64,000 nt of DNA, taken from positions 39,714 to 103,713 of the forward strand of contig DIBU01000003.1 in NCBI GenBank assembly GCA_002416125.1. Reading direction: 5' to 3'. The notes under the pieces were generated by a model. That model saw only the letters and a program-made list of their open reading frames with translations. It was not told the origin of the DNA and searched no databases. Position 1 is the first letter of the stretch, and each line of letters opens with the position of its first letter. Source of the DNA: Halieaceae bacterium UBA5044. GTDB lineage: Bacteria; Pseudomonadota; Gammaproteobacteria; Pseudomonadales; Halieaceae. Shown here piece after piece: positions 43,818 through 52,999 of this stretch. The position numbers and the translations under genes are program-made.

Positions 43818-44606
43818 ATGACTGCGGCCGTCACCGTATGGGAACGCCGGGAGCGGGTTTTCCTGGTTCTGGCAGGGACGTTCCTCTGCGCGATGACGCT
43901 GCTGAATGTGATCGGCATCACCCGCTTTATTCAGCTGGGCCCCATGGCATTGGCTGTGGGCGTCCTGCCCTACCCGCTGACTTTTCTCTGCACCGACCTC
44001 GTCTGTGAACTGTACGGCCGGGCGCGCGCCAATTTTCTCGTCAGCGTCGGCCTTGGCCTGAACTTCTTCATTCTCCTCGTACTGTTCCTCGGCGACACCA
44101 TGCCCTCGGTCGGACCGGAGGCGATGCCGCCCTGGCAGGTGCTGCAACTCGCCCAGCCGGTCACACTACCCAGCGGCGAGGTCGTCAGTAACAGCATCGG
44201 CCTGTACCAGCTGATCTACGCCACCACATCCGGTGCCGTTTTCGCCTCGATGATGGCCTACATTGCGGCACAGTACTGCGACGTACAGCTGTTTCATTTC
44301 TGGAAACGGGTGACGCGGGGCAAATACCTGTGGGTGCGCAACAATTTCAGTACCCTGATGAGCCAGATGGTCGATTCCGTGATGGTGATCACCGTGACCT
44401 TCGGCGCCGCCTTCCTGCGCGGTGACATCGCCTTCCAGGCGCTGCTGGTGTTGATCGGCAGCAACTATCTGTTCAAGGCTACCGTCGCGCTGCTGGACAC
44501 TGGCCCGTTCTACCTGCTCGTGCACTACCTGCGGCGCTATCTCGAGCTGGGCCCCGAGGAGTATGCCGTGCCGGGGGGGCGTTCAGACGGCGTTGCCGGC
44601 GGCTAA
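43818..44606 (+). CDS. YhhQ/QueT-type (VUT family) transporter
   Basis: Integral membrane protein of 262 residues with about six helices, of the family that imports queuosine precursors in E. coli (YhhQ). Family marks include the early LVLAGTFLCAMTLLNVIG, VLPYPLTFLCTDLVCELYG (near 50-70) and VRNNFSTLMSQMVDS. ATG at 43818 lies one base after the SDR stop. Its substrate here could be a deazapurine such as preQ0/preQ1 or a related pterin, given the neighbours. Confidence 0.9.
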   Translation: MTAAVTVWERRERVFLVLAGTFLCAMTLLNVIGITRFIQLGPMALAVGVLPYPLTFLCTDLVCELYGRARANFLVSVGLGLNFFILLVLFLGDTMPSVGPEAMPPWQVLQLAQPVTLPSGEVVSNSIGLYQLIYATTSGAVFASMMAYIAAQYCDVQLFHFWKRVTRGKYLWVRNNFSTLMSQMVDSVMVITVTFGAAFLRGDIAFQALLVLIGSNYLFKATVALLDTGPFYLLVHYLRRYLELGPEEYAVPGGRSDGVAGG

Positions 44607-44645
44607 CGGCACCCCAACCTTGTCGTACGCCACGGCGCTTGCAAA

Positions 44646-44681
44646 CTGTTACAAAGCCGTACATGTGCCGGCGGGTAACAG
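44646..44681. promoter_or_regulatory. Inverted repeat upstream of the phosphorelay genes
   Basis: CTGTTAC (44646-44652) and GTAACAG (44675-44681) form an exact inverted repeat with a 22-base spacer, 46 bases before the response regulator start. It could be a binding site for a dimeric regulator or an RNA hairpin. OmpR-family proteins usually bind direct repeats, so self-binding is not certain. Confidence 0.35.
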
Positions 44682-44726
44682 CGCGTATCATCTCAGTCGT
44701 GTGCCGCCGAGAACAAGGAAACCGCC

Positions 44727-45473
44727 GTGGCAGAGGCCAATCTACTGATCATTGACGACGACCTGCTGTTCTGCAAGGTTCTGCGCTACCAACTGGGCGT
44801 TCGCAAGTACGACTGTGAATTCGTCGATTCCTCCGTGCAGGCCCTGAAGCGGCTGCAACACTCACCACCGCCCGACCTCATACTGCTGGACTACTTTCTC
44901 GGGCCCCAGGACCTGAACGGGCTGCAGCTTTGCAGCCAGATCAAGTCGATCTGCACTGTGCCCGTCATCATGCTCACCGCAAACGACGAAGTGCGCACCA
45001 CCATCTCCTGCCTGGACGCCGGCGCCGATCAGTACATCGTGAAGCCCTACGATATTGAGGAGCTCATGGCACGCGTTCGGGCTGTGTTGCGACAGCATGG
45101 GAGCAGCGACCGCTCACGCGACACTGCCGAGTCCAGTCGCGTTCTCGAGTGGGGCGCCCTGCAAATTGACCCGCTACACCGCACACTCAGCGCCTACGGC
45201 AATGAGGTACCGCTGTCTGAAAAAGAGCTGGCGGTGCTCTCAGTGCTGATGCGCAGCGCAGGCAACGCCGTTGAACGCCGCGAGCTCTACAGCATCGTTT
45301 ACGGCCGGGATTTCGACTCCATGAACCGCGCCATGGATGTACTGGTCGGGCGCACCCGGAAGAAACTCAGATCGCTCACCGACGACTACCGAATCCGTTC
45401 GGTACGTGGCACGGGTTATGCCCTGCAGCCCGCCAGAGCAAGCAGAAGCACCCCCGGAGAACCGGCACCATGA
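44727..45473 (+). CDS. Response regulator, OmpR/PhoB family
   Basis: DNA-binding response regulator of 248 residues. The receiver domain (5-118) has D11/D12, phosphoacceptor D55 (LILLDYFLG), T84 (LTAND) and K106 (VKPYD). The winged-helix DNA-binding domain follows (about 137-235), ending RIRSVRGTGYAL. GTG at 44727 follows AAGGAAACC. The stop overlaps the start of the Hpt gene (ATGA). It is the probable output of the phosphorelay formed with the next two genes. Confidence 0.95.
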   Translation: MAEANLLIIDDDLLFCKVLRYQLGVRKYDCEFVDSSVQALKRLQHSPPPDLILLDYFLGPQDLNGLQLCSQIKSICTVPVIMLTANDEVRTTISCLDAGADQYIVKPYDIEELMARVRAVLRQHGSSDRSRDTAESSRVLEWGALQIDPLHRTLSAYGNEVPLSEKELAVLSVLMRSAGNAVERRELYSIVYGRDFDSMNRAMDVLVGRTRKKLRSLTDDYRIRSVRGTGYALQPARASRSTPGEPAP

Positions 45474-45838
45474 GCACGCAACGCAGCGTTTTCGACAGCG
45501 ACCACCTGCCCCGGTCACTTGAGCTGGAGGATTGGGAGGTGCTTGCGGACTTCTACACCACGTTTCTGCGACAACTGGAAGAGTTCCTGAAGCAAGCACA
45601 GGCCACGGCGCCGGCAATGGAGCTGGAGGAGCAGCGTCATCATGCGCACAAACTCGGCTCTTCCTGCCGCACTGTCGGCGCCCCTGCGCTGGCGACGTTA
45701 CTTGAGGAGCTGGAAAACCTGTGCAGATGTGCGGCAGATACCGACACGCGAAGCAGGCTGCTGACCGAGATTGTCGGGCTGGGTGCAGACACCCACCGCG
45801 CCGTTGCCTCACACCTTTCGACGGCCGGGCGCGGCTGA
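45470..45838 (+). CDS. Hpt (histidine phosphotransfer) domain protein
   Basis: A 122-residue four-helix-bundle protein that passes phosphate between receiver domains. H60 in HHAHKLGSSCRTVGA is the phosphoacceptor. The overall pattern (LEDWEVLADFYTTFLRQLEEF, helix, H-box, helix) is that of a stand-alone Hpt. It starts inside the response regulator stop and ends five bases before the hybrid kinase start, so it links the two in one operon. Confidence 0.92.
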   Translation: MSTQRSVFDSDHLPRSLELEDWEVLADFYTTFLRQLEEFLKQAQATAPAMELEEQRHHAHKLGSSCRTVGAPALATLLEELENLCRCAADTDTRSRLLTEIVGLGADTHRAVASHLSTAGRG

Positions 45839-45843
45839 CCGGC

Positions 45844-48003
45844 ATGGCCGCCACGCGCGCTGTTTTCGAGGCACTGAACGCCTGCGAGCTTGGCGCGATG
45901 CACTGGCGCAAGGGAGTGGGCGCCATCGCGATGAACCGCGCGGTCGCAAGCGCACTGGCGCTGCCGGCGGACACCCATACGATACTCGAAGAAGATTTCT
46001 GGGCCATGGTGTACGAGGAGGATCGCGCAAGAGCGACCCGCAGTCTCGACCATTACATGGAACAGGGCCTTGAGGAAGCCGTGGAGATACCCCTGCGGGT
46101 TATCACACCGGGCGGCGCCATGCGCAAACTACAGTGCGTGCTCAGCCTCGTTGCCGACCCTGCGCTGCCGCAGGACGACCTGATGATTCTGCTGCGCGAC
46201 GTGACGCAGGCAGAACTTGCCCGCACAGAAACACTGCAGAAGTCCGAATTGGAGCGGCTGATCATCTCCATTTCCATCAAGCTGCTGGAAGCGCCGATCG
46301 AGAGCATAGACGCCATCATCATTGAGGCCCTGGGTGACACCTCACGGTATGTCGGCGCCGACCGAGGCTACCGGTTCACCTATGACTGGGAACATGGGAC
46401 ATGCAGCAATACCCACGAGTGGTGCGCGGAGGGCATCGATCCCCAGATTGACTTCCTGCAGGATATTTCGCTGCGGGGCATGGAGATGTGGAGCAGCAAC
46501 CACAGGAAGCGGTTGCCGTTCATCATCTCCTCGGTGCGTGGACGCAGTCCTGAAGACGCAGTGCGCGCGGTACTTGAGCCGCAGGGCATTCAGTCTCTGG
46601 CGACTTTTCCCGAGCTATTGGGTGCGGAGTGTATTGGCTTCATCGGCTTCGACTCGGTGCGCAGCACGCGCCAGTACAGTGATGTGGAAATCAGGCTGCT
46701 GGAACTGCTGGGCGACCTCATCGCCCATACCGTAGAGCGTCGGCGCCGGGAACAGGAGTTATTGGACACCCTGCGTTCGCTGAAGGAATCACGCAACTCT
46801 GCGCTGACCATGGCCGCCGTGGCCAGTTCCGCCAATGAGGCGAAATCACGCTTCGTGGCAACCATGAGCCATGAAATTCGTACGCCCCTGCATGTCATTC
46901 TGGGGATGACCGAGCTACTGAAGGCAACCGTGCTGGACGAGAACCAGCGCTCCCAGCTTGACGCGCTGGAATCCTCAGGGCGAAACCTTGCCGAGCTGAT
47001 TGGCGACATTCTCGAAGTGTCGCGCATCGAGAGCGGTAACCTCGCGCTGCAGCCGGTGCCACTTGCATTGCAGGACCTCAGCGGCCCCGTGGAAAAGGTC
47101 ATGCGGCCGCTGGCCGAGCGCAAGCGCATCGGGCTGCGGTTCAGTCTGCCGGAAGATGCGTCCTGCCGCTTCTTCAACGATGCCATCAGGATCCGCCAGG
47201 TGATCCAGAACCTGGTCGGCAATGCCATCAAATTCACTGAACGGGGCGGCGTGGATGTGGCACTGCGCGTGACGCCACCACGGGCACAGGCAGACAGGAA
47301 CCTCTGGCGCCTGCATGTCACGGTTAGCGATACGGGTATCGGCATGCCAAAGAGCGTGCTGGCGCATTTGCACGAACCGTTCTACCAGGCTGCGGCGGAC
47401 GGCCCCGCAAGGGCAGGCGGCACCGGGCTGGGTCTGGCCATTGTCTATAACCTGGTCAGCGCGATGGGCGGCACTGTCACGGTAGACAGCGAGCTGGGAA
47501 AAGGCTCTCAGTTCGCGGTGAGCCTGCCACTCCAGCCGCTGGCTGAACAGGAGAGCACAGGGCATTCAGCCAGCGGCGCAAACCAAACCCATGCGGGCAG
47601 CGAGTTTGCCGACACATTTCACGGCAGGCGTATCCTGCTGGCGGAAGACAACCTGATGAACCAGCGCCTTGTGCAAACGCACCTGCGGAGCCTTGACTGC
47701 GAACTCATGTTTGCCGAAACCGGTGAAGAAGCCGTGGCACTGGTGACCCAACACGACTTCGACCTGATACTGATGGACTGCCAGATGCCTGTCATGAACG
47801 GCTTCGACGCGACCCGCGAGATCCGCGCCATACTGCGGCAGAAGCAGCGACACCAGCCCGCCATCCTGGCCGTCACCGCCAATTCTGTACAGGGGGACAG
47901 GGAAAGGTGTCTCAGCGCGGGCATGGATGACATGCTCAGCAAGCCCTTTTCGCGCCAGGAACTGATTGCAGCTGTCGCGCAGTGGATTGCCAGGGTCACC
48001 TGA
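45844..48003 (+). CDS. Soluble hybrid sensor histidine kinase (PAS-like, GAF, HisKA, HATPase, receiver)
   Basis: A 719-residue kinase without membrane segments, so it senses a cytoplasmic signal. Domain order: PAS-like (about 10-125), GAF-like (about 140-298), a coiled linker, then HisKA with H343 (MSHEIRTP). The ATPase domain follows with N460 (NLVGNAIKF), DTGIGM and GGTGLGLAI, and last a receiver with D645 (LILMDCQMPVMNG). ATG at 45844 lies just after the Hpt gene. Phosphate should move H343 to D645 to the Hpt H60 and then D55 of the response regulator. The GAF ligand is unknown. Confidence 0.94.
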   Translation: MAATRAVFEALNACELGAMHWRKGVGAIAMNRAVASALALPADTHTILEEDFWAMVYEEDRARATRSLDHYMEQGLEEAVEIPLRVITPGGAMRKLQCVLSLVADPALPQDDLMILLRDVTQAELARTETLQKSELERLIISISIKLLEAPIESIDAIIIEALGDTSRYVGADRGYRFTYDWEHGTCSNTHEWCAEGIDPQIDFLQDISLRGMEMWSSNHRKRLPFIISSVRGRSPEDAVRAVLEPQGIQSLATFPELLGAECIGFIGFDSVRSTRQYSDVEIRLLELLGDLIAHTVERRRREQELLDTLRSLKESRNSALTMAAVASSANEAKSRFVATMSHEIRTPLHVILGMTELLKATVLDENQRSQLDALESSGRNLAELIGDILEVSRIESGNLALQPVPLALQDLSGPVEKVMRPLAERKRIGLRFSLPEDASCRFFNDAIRIRQVIQNLVGNAIKFTERGGVDVALRVTPPRAQADRNLWRLHVTVSDTGIGMPKSVLAHLHEPFYQAAADGPARAGGTGLGLAIVYNLVSAMGGTVTVDSELGKGSQFAVSLPLQPLAEQESTGHSASGANQTHAGSEFADTFHGRRILLAEDNLMNQRLVQTHLRSLDCELMFAETGEEAVALVTQHDFDLILMDCQMPVMNGFDATREIRAILRQKQRHQPAILAVTANSVQGDRERCLSAGMDDMLSKPFSRQELIAAVAQWIARVT

Positions 48004-48102
48004 GCCCAGTAGTGCGACCGGGGCAGGATACGGATACCCAACGTTACAGTGCGCGCACACGACCTCTGCTAGGCTAGCCGCTTTTCCCATTCGAGAATCA
48101 GC

Positions 48103-48291
48103 ATGGCACAGCAGACACCGGAGGCCGCACTGGCGGCGCTTGACTGTCGACCCGGCACACTCACTGGCGGAGCAAGAGAAGAGCGGCGCCGCCTTCACGC
48201 AGCCTCCCCTGCCCTCTTGCCGCTTGTCGTGGCGAGCGGCTTGACCAGTATTATCGCGCTGCAGGCGCTGCTCGGCCTGGTAACTCAGTAG
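48103..48291 (+). CDS. Possible small single-span membrane protein (62 aa)
   Basis: An open frame encoding a basic N-terminal half and a hydrophobic C-terminal helix (about 40-61), which would give a small membrane protein. GAGAATCAGC precedes the ATG. Its last 41 bases overlap the end of the convergent Leu/Val-type dehydrogenase gene. No family is recognised, so coding status is uncertain. Confidence 0.35.
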   Translation: MAQQTPEAALAALDCRPGTLTGGAREERRRLHAASPALLPLVVASGLTSIIALQALLGLVTQ

Positions 48292-49342
48292 CTCGGGGAG
48301 CCCGCGCTGCATCGCGCAGGTATTCCACCGCCAGCGCCTCGGCAACCTCGTTCGACGGCCTTCCCGTCACATCTGCGCGGTGCAGCACCTCCGCCAAGGT
48401 GTCGACAATGCGCTCAATGTGCGCCCGCTTCGCTTCCGCCGGCAAACCGGCACGCTGATAGTGCACATCAATGATACCTCCTGCATTGATCAGGAAGTCA
48501 GGACAGTAAAGAATGCCATGACCCTGCAGCCGCGCGGAATCCTCTGCCGTGGCCAGCTGGTTATTGGCAGCCCCGGCCACGATCCCCGCACGCAGGGTGT
48601 CGATTGACCGCGCGTTCAGCACGGCGCCCATGGCGCAGGGTGCAAGAACGTCCACTTCAAGGCTGAGGATCTCCGCGGGATCCACGGCTATCACACCCAA
48701 CTCGTCACTTGCACGTGCAATGTTTGCCGGATTGACGTCGGCGCCGTAGACCACGGCACCGTCCGTGCGCAGATGACGGGCCAGGTGGTATCCGACATGG
48801 CCGAGGCCCTGCACCGCCACGCGCAGCCCCGACGTGCTGGCAACGCCGAGGCGGTGCTGCACTGCCGTACGAATCGCGAGAAATACGCCGTAGGCGGTAC
48901 TCGGAGACGGATCGCCACCGTGTTCATTGTCGTCTATACCGCTGACATAGGGGGTGCGCCCGGCCATTCTGCGCAGGTCCTCCACACCGGTTCCCGAATC
49001 TTCTGCAGCGACGTAGCGACCTCCCTGGGCATGCACAAAATCGCCCATGGCGCTGATCAGCGCGGGCGTTTTATCACGACGGGGGTCGCCTATGATCACC
49101 GACTTGCCGCCGCCCATGGGCAGCCCGGCCAGAGCCGATTTGTAGGTCATGCCGCGGGACAGGCGCAGCACATCGTGCAGGGCATCGGCATCACTGGCAT
49201 AGGGAAACATGCGGCAGCCCCCGACGCCCGGGCCGAGCGTGGAGTCGTGCACGGCGATAATCGCTCGCAGTCCTGTGCGGGCATCGCTGCCAAACGCCAC
49301 CAGTTCGTGGCTATCCCAGGCGGGGGCTGAAAACACGCTCAT
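48251..49342 (-). CDS. Leu/Phe/Val-type amino acid dehydrogenase
   Basis: NAD-dependent oxidative deaminase of the Glu/Leu/Phe/Val dehydrogenase family, 363 residues, the length of leucine and valine dehydrogenases. The substrate region GPGVGGCRMFPY, the catalytic Lys in GLPMGGGKSVI, and the NAD loop VQGLGHVGYHLA are present. The 2-oxoacid product could feed the adjacent indolepyruvate oxidoreductase. Exact substrate preference is not readable. It lies 29 bases after iorAB on the same strand. Confidence 0.93.
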   Translation of the reverse strand: MSVFSAPAWDSHELVAFGSDARTGLRAIIAVHDSTLGPGVGGCRMFPYASDADALHDVLRLSRGMTYKSALAGLPMGGGKSVIIGDPRRDKTPALISAMGDFVHAQGGRYVAAEDSGTGVEDLRRMAGRTPYVSGIDDNEHGGDPSPSTAYGVFLAIRTAVQHRLGVASTSGLRVAVQGLGHVGYHLARHLRTDGAVVYGADVNPANIARASDELGVIAVDPAEILSLEVDVLAPCAMGAVLNARSIDTLRAGIVAGAANNQLATAEDSARLQGHGILYCPDFLINAGGIIDVHYQRAGLPAEAKRAHIERIVDTLAEVLHRADVTGRPSNEVAEALAVEYLRDAARAPRATELPGRAAPAAR

Positions 49343-49371
49343 GAAGAGTTCCTTTTATCTACCGCCTGTAC

Positions 49372-52300
49372 TCAGGCGGCGTTGACGATGGTGACCGGAT
49401 CAGCAGTGTCCCCTCGAAACTGCCGCAGCAGCGCCGCACGCTGCTCCGCCAGGTTTTCGCGGTTGCGATCCTTGACGTGACCAAAGCCGCGCAAGCGGGA
49501 CGGCAGGGCCGCCAGCGCCACAGCCGTGGCGTAATTGTCGGGGTTCAGACCTGCGCACAGCTCCGCAAGCAGCGCGATGTAGTCATCAATGTCCGCGCGC
49601 TCCTGGCGACGCTCTGCCGTGTACCCAAAGATATCCAGACGCGTTCCACGCAGCCGGCGCAGCCTGGCCAGCCAGCCGAAGGCCTTCAGCATCCACGGGC
49701 CGAACTCCTGCTTGATCAGGTGGCCGGTAGATGGGTCACGCTTGCTGAACAGAGGCGGCGCCAGGTTGAAGCGCAGTTCGAAATCCCCCTCGAACTGTTG
49801 TTGCACCTTGTGCAGGAACTCGCCATCACTGTACAACCTGGCAACTTCGTACTCATCCTTGTAAGCCATCAACTTGTAGAGTGCCCTGGCGACAACTGCG
49901 CTCAGGCTGCCAGGCTCCTCCGCCCGCGGGTCCGCAGCGCGCACACTGTTCACCTGCTGCAGGTAACGCTCCGCGTAAGCGGCATCCTGGTACGCCGTTA
50001 GACGTGCAGCGCGGTCGGCTGCGATCTCGTCCACCTGCTCGAGGCGGGGAGCGGCGCGAGGCGCCAGTTCTTCCACCAGGGCCAGCACCTGTTGCGGCTG
50101 GTCTGCACAGCGGCGTCCCCACAGGAACGCCTGCTTGTTGAAGTTGACGGCAACCGCGTTCAGTTCTATCGCCTCTTCCAGCGCAGCGGCCGAAACCGGC
50201 ACCAGGCCCTGCTGCCAGGCATAGCCGAGCAGAAACAGGTTGGCGGCAATGGAGTCGCCCAGTAGTTGTGTGGCAATCCTCGTGGCATCAATGAAGAACG
50301 CAGACGCCTCACCCACTTCGTCACTGACCTTGGCTTTCATCGACGCCGTGGGGAAGCGCGCGTCCGGATCCAGGATGAAAGCCGACGTGGGCACTTCAGC
50401 ATCGTTGACCACGGCGTGCGTGCGACCGTGCGCGACCTTGCCCAGTGCCTCATACGTCGAGGTGACGACAAGGTCGCAGCCCAGCAGCAGGTCGGCTTCC
50501 CCGGCAGGAATGCGCACTGCCTTGATGTCCTCCTGCCTTGCGCTGACCCGCACATGGCTGACCACAGCGCCGAACTTCTGTGCCAGCCCGGTCTGGTTCA
50601 TGGTCGCGCAGCCCTTGCCCTCAATGTGTGCCGCCATCGCCACCAGTGCCGTAATCGTCAGGACACCGGTACCACCAACACCCGTCACCACGGTATTCCA
50701 CGGTTTGTCCAGTGAAGGCAGACTGGGCTCCGGCAGCGGGTCAAACAGGGCTTCAACGCCGCCCGCGGCGCCTTCCGGCTTGCGCAGCCTGCCCCCAACC
50801 ACGGACACAAAGCTCGGACAAAAGCCGTTGGCGCAGCTGTAATCCTTGTTGCATGAACTCTGGTCTATCTGGCGCTTGCGCCCCAGCTCCGTTTCCTTGG
50901 GCAGTACCGAAAGGCAGTTGGACTTGATACTGCAATCGCCGCAGCCTTCACAGACGGCGTCATTGATGAACAGGCGCTTGGCGGGATCTTCCAGCTGCCC
51001 CTTCTTGCGGCGGCGGCGCTTTTCCGCTGCACAGGTCTGTACGTAAACGATCACCGAGGTCCCGGCGAATTCCCGCAGCTCCCGCTGCAGGGCGTCCATC
51101 TCGCTGCGGTCATGCAAACTGTAATAGTCGGTAATGCCGTGGAACTGTCCGCTCCAGGCTTCCGGATGATCGCTGACCAGCGCGATACGCCGCACGCCCT
51201 CGGCGGCGACCTGGCGCACCAGATCGCCCACAGTCAGGGTGCCATCCAGTGGCTGTCCGCCGGTCATGGCAACCGCATCGTTATAGAGAATCTTGTAGGT
51301 GATATTCACGCCCGCCGCGACAGCCGCACGAATGGCGAGAATACCCGAGTGAAAATAGGTGCCGTCCCCAAGATTCTGGAAGACATGCCGGGTATCGGTG
51401 AACGGTGCCTGCCCGATCCACGTGGCGCCCTCTCCCCCCATTTGTGTGAAGGTGTGGGTCTGCCGGTCAGGCATCCAGGTCGCCATGTAGTGACAACCGA
51501 TACCCCCCAGGGCGTGACTGCCCTCGGGCACCCGGGTTGACGTGTTGTGTGGGCACCCCGAGCAAAAATGCGGCACGCGCTCAATGGTCTCGCGCGGCTG
51601 CGCCAGGGAGCGTTCTTTCTCCTCTATCCAGCGGATACGTCGATCCATGCTGTCGGACTGGTAGAAGCGGCGAATCCGGCTGGCGATGGCCAGCGCCACC
51701 ATGGCCGGGGTCAACTCTGCCAGATTGGGCAGGAGGTCCCTGCCGGCCTCATCAAACTCACCGATGACACGCGGCCGCGCTGCGACAGGGTAATTATAAA
51801 GCTGCCCGGTAAGCTGGTCTTCGATGATGGAGCGCTTCTCTTCCACGACCAGGATTTCTTCCAGCCCCTCAGCAAAGTCGTGGGTTACACGCGGCTCAAG
51901 TGGCCAGGGCATGCCCACCTTGTAGACGCGCAGGCCGATCTCCGCCGCGACCGCATCATCAATGCCCATGTCCTCCAGCGCCTGCATCACATCGAGGTAG
52001 GCCTTGCCCGTCGTGATGATGCCGAGGCGTGGATTCAGGCAGTCCACGACAATGCGATTGATGCCGTTAACCCGGGCAAATTCGCGGGCCGCGTAGATCT
52101 TGAACTTGTTGAGCCGCAGTTCCTGCTCAAGTGGCTTGTCGGGCCAGCGGGCATGCACACCGTCTGCCGGCAGCTGGAAGTCCTCAGGGAGGACAATGTT
52201 GATACGATTGGGATCGATGTCGGCAGAGATCGCCGAGTCCATATTCTCGGTGATGGCCTTGAGCGCCACCCAGCAACCGCTGTAGCGCGACAACTCCCAG

Positions 52301-52875
52301 CCAAAAATACCCAGATCGAGCACTTCCTGCACGTTGGCCGGGCTCAACACCGGCACTGAGGCGCCGATGAACATGTGCTCCGACTGGTGAGGCAGGGTAG
52401 ACGATTTACAGGCGTGGTCATCGCCGGCCACCGCCAGCACGCCGCCATAACGCGAAGTGCCGAAGGCGTTGGCGTGTTTGATGACATCCATGCTGCGGTC
52501 AACCCCGGGCCCCTTGCCGTACCACATACCGAACACACCGTCGTAGCGCGCCCCTGCAAACAGATTGGTTTGCTGGCTTCCCCACACCGAGGTTGCCGCC
52601 AGGTCCTCGTTCAATCCCGGCTGGAAGTGGATATTGTGCTGCTTCAGCCACGGCTCCGCCTTCCACATGGCCTGGTCGACACCGCCCACGGGTGAGCCGC
52701 GGTATCCGGAAATGAAACCCGCCGTGTTGAGACCCGCGCGGCGGTCGCGTTGCTGCTGCAGCATCGGCAACCGGACCAGCGCCTCGATGCCGGTCATGTA
52801 CGCGCGGGTCGTGTCCAGCGCGTATTTGTCGTCCAGCGACACTTTGGTTAGAGCCTTGCGGTTATCGTTTGTCAT
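49372..52875 (-). CDS. Fused indolepyruvate:ferredoxin oxidoreductase
   Basis: Oxidises aryl or branched 2-oxoacids to acyl-CoA and passes electrons to ferredoxin. The 1167-residue product fuses both subunits. It contains a transketolase-like region, a TPP-binding region (VPHFCSGCPHNTSTRVPEG and GGEGATWIGQAPF), and an iron-sulfur region with CEGCGDCSIKSNC and a later Cys cluster. A gamma-type domain (NTVVTGVGGTGVLTITALV) and a C-terminal DUF6537-like part follow. ATG at 52875 follows AGGAGCAGCC. It is divergent from an Lrp-type regulator gene, with a palindrome between them. Confidence 0.94.
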   Translation of the reverse strand: MTNDNRKALTKVSLDDKYALDTTRAYMTGIEALVRLPMLQQQRDRRAGLNTAGFISGYRGSPVGGVDQAMWKAEPWLKQHNIHFQPGLNEDLAATSVWGSQQTNLFAGARYDGVFGMWYGKGPGVDRSMDVIKHANAFGTSRYGGVLAVAGDDHACKSSTLPHQSEHMFIGASVPVLSPANVQEVLDLGIFGWELSRYSGCWVALKAITENMDSAISADIDPNRINIVLPEDFQLPADGVHARWPDKPLEQELRLNKFKIYAAREFARVNGINRIVVDCLNPRLGIITTGKAYLDVMQALEDMGIDDAVAAEIGLRVYKVGMPWPLEPRVTHDFAEGLEEILVVEEKRSIIEDQLTGQLYNYPVAARPRVIGEFDEAGRDLLPNLAELTPAMVALAIASRIRRFYQSDSMDRRIRWIEEKERSLAQPRETIERVPHFCSGCPHNTSTRVPEGSHALGGIGCHYMATWMPDRQTHTFTQMGGEGATWIGQAPFTDTRHVFQNLGDGTYFHSGILAIRAAVAAGVNITYKILYNDAVAMTGGQPLDGTLTVGDLVRQVAAEGVRRIALVSDHPEAWSGQFHGITDYYSLHDRSEMDALQRELREFAGTSVIVYVQTCAAEKRRRRKKGQLEDPAKRLFINDAVCEGCGDCSIKSNCLSVLPKETELGRKRQIDQSSCNKDYSCANGFCPSFVSVVGGRLRKPEGAAGGVEALFDPLPEPSLPSLDKPWNTVVTGVGGTGVLTITALVAMAAHIEGKGCATMNQTGLAQKFGAVVSHVRVSARQEDIKAVRIPAGEADLLLGCDLVVTSTYEALGKVAHGRTHAVVNDAEVPTSAFILDPDARFPTASMKAKVSDEVGEASAFFIDATRIATQLLGDSIAANLFLLGYAWQQGLVPVSAAALEEAIELNAVAVNFNKQAFLWGRRCADQPQQVLALVEELAPRAAPRLEQVDEIAADRAARLTAYQDAAYAERYLQQVNSVRAADPRAEEPGSLSAVVARALYKLMAYKDEYEVARLYSDGEFLHKVQQQFEGDFELRFNLAPPLFSKRDPSTGHLIKQEFGPWMLKAFGWLARLRRLRGTRLDIFGYTAERRQERADIDDYIALLAELCAGLNPDNYATAVALAALPSRLRGFGHVKDRNRENLAEQRAALLRQFRGDTADPVTIVNAA

Positions 52876-52952
52876 GACGGCTGCTCCTGCACGGATGTGG
52901 AATTCTGCGCCAGACGGCGAGGATTTGTTATTTGATTTTCCGGCTGTTTGGG

Positions 52953-52974
52953 GCATATTATGAATAAAATATGC
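52953..52974. promoter_or_regulatory. Probable Lrp-type operator (inverted repeat)
   Basis: GCATATT, eight bases, AATATGC: an exact 7-base inverted repeat in an AT-rich stretch between the divergent oxidoreductase and lrp-like genes. Lrp/AsnC proteins favour AT-rich imperfect palindromes of about this size. Placement suggests control of both genes. Confidence 0.5.
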
Positions 52975-52999
52975 ATTTCAATGACGATTAAAGGCAAAA

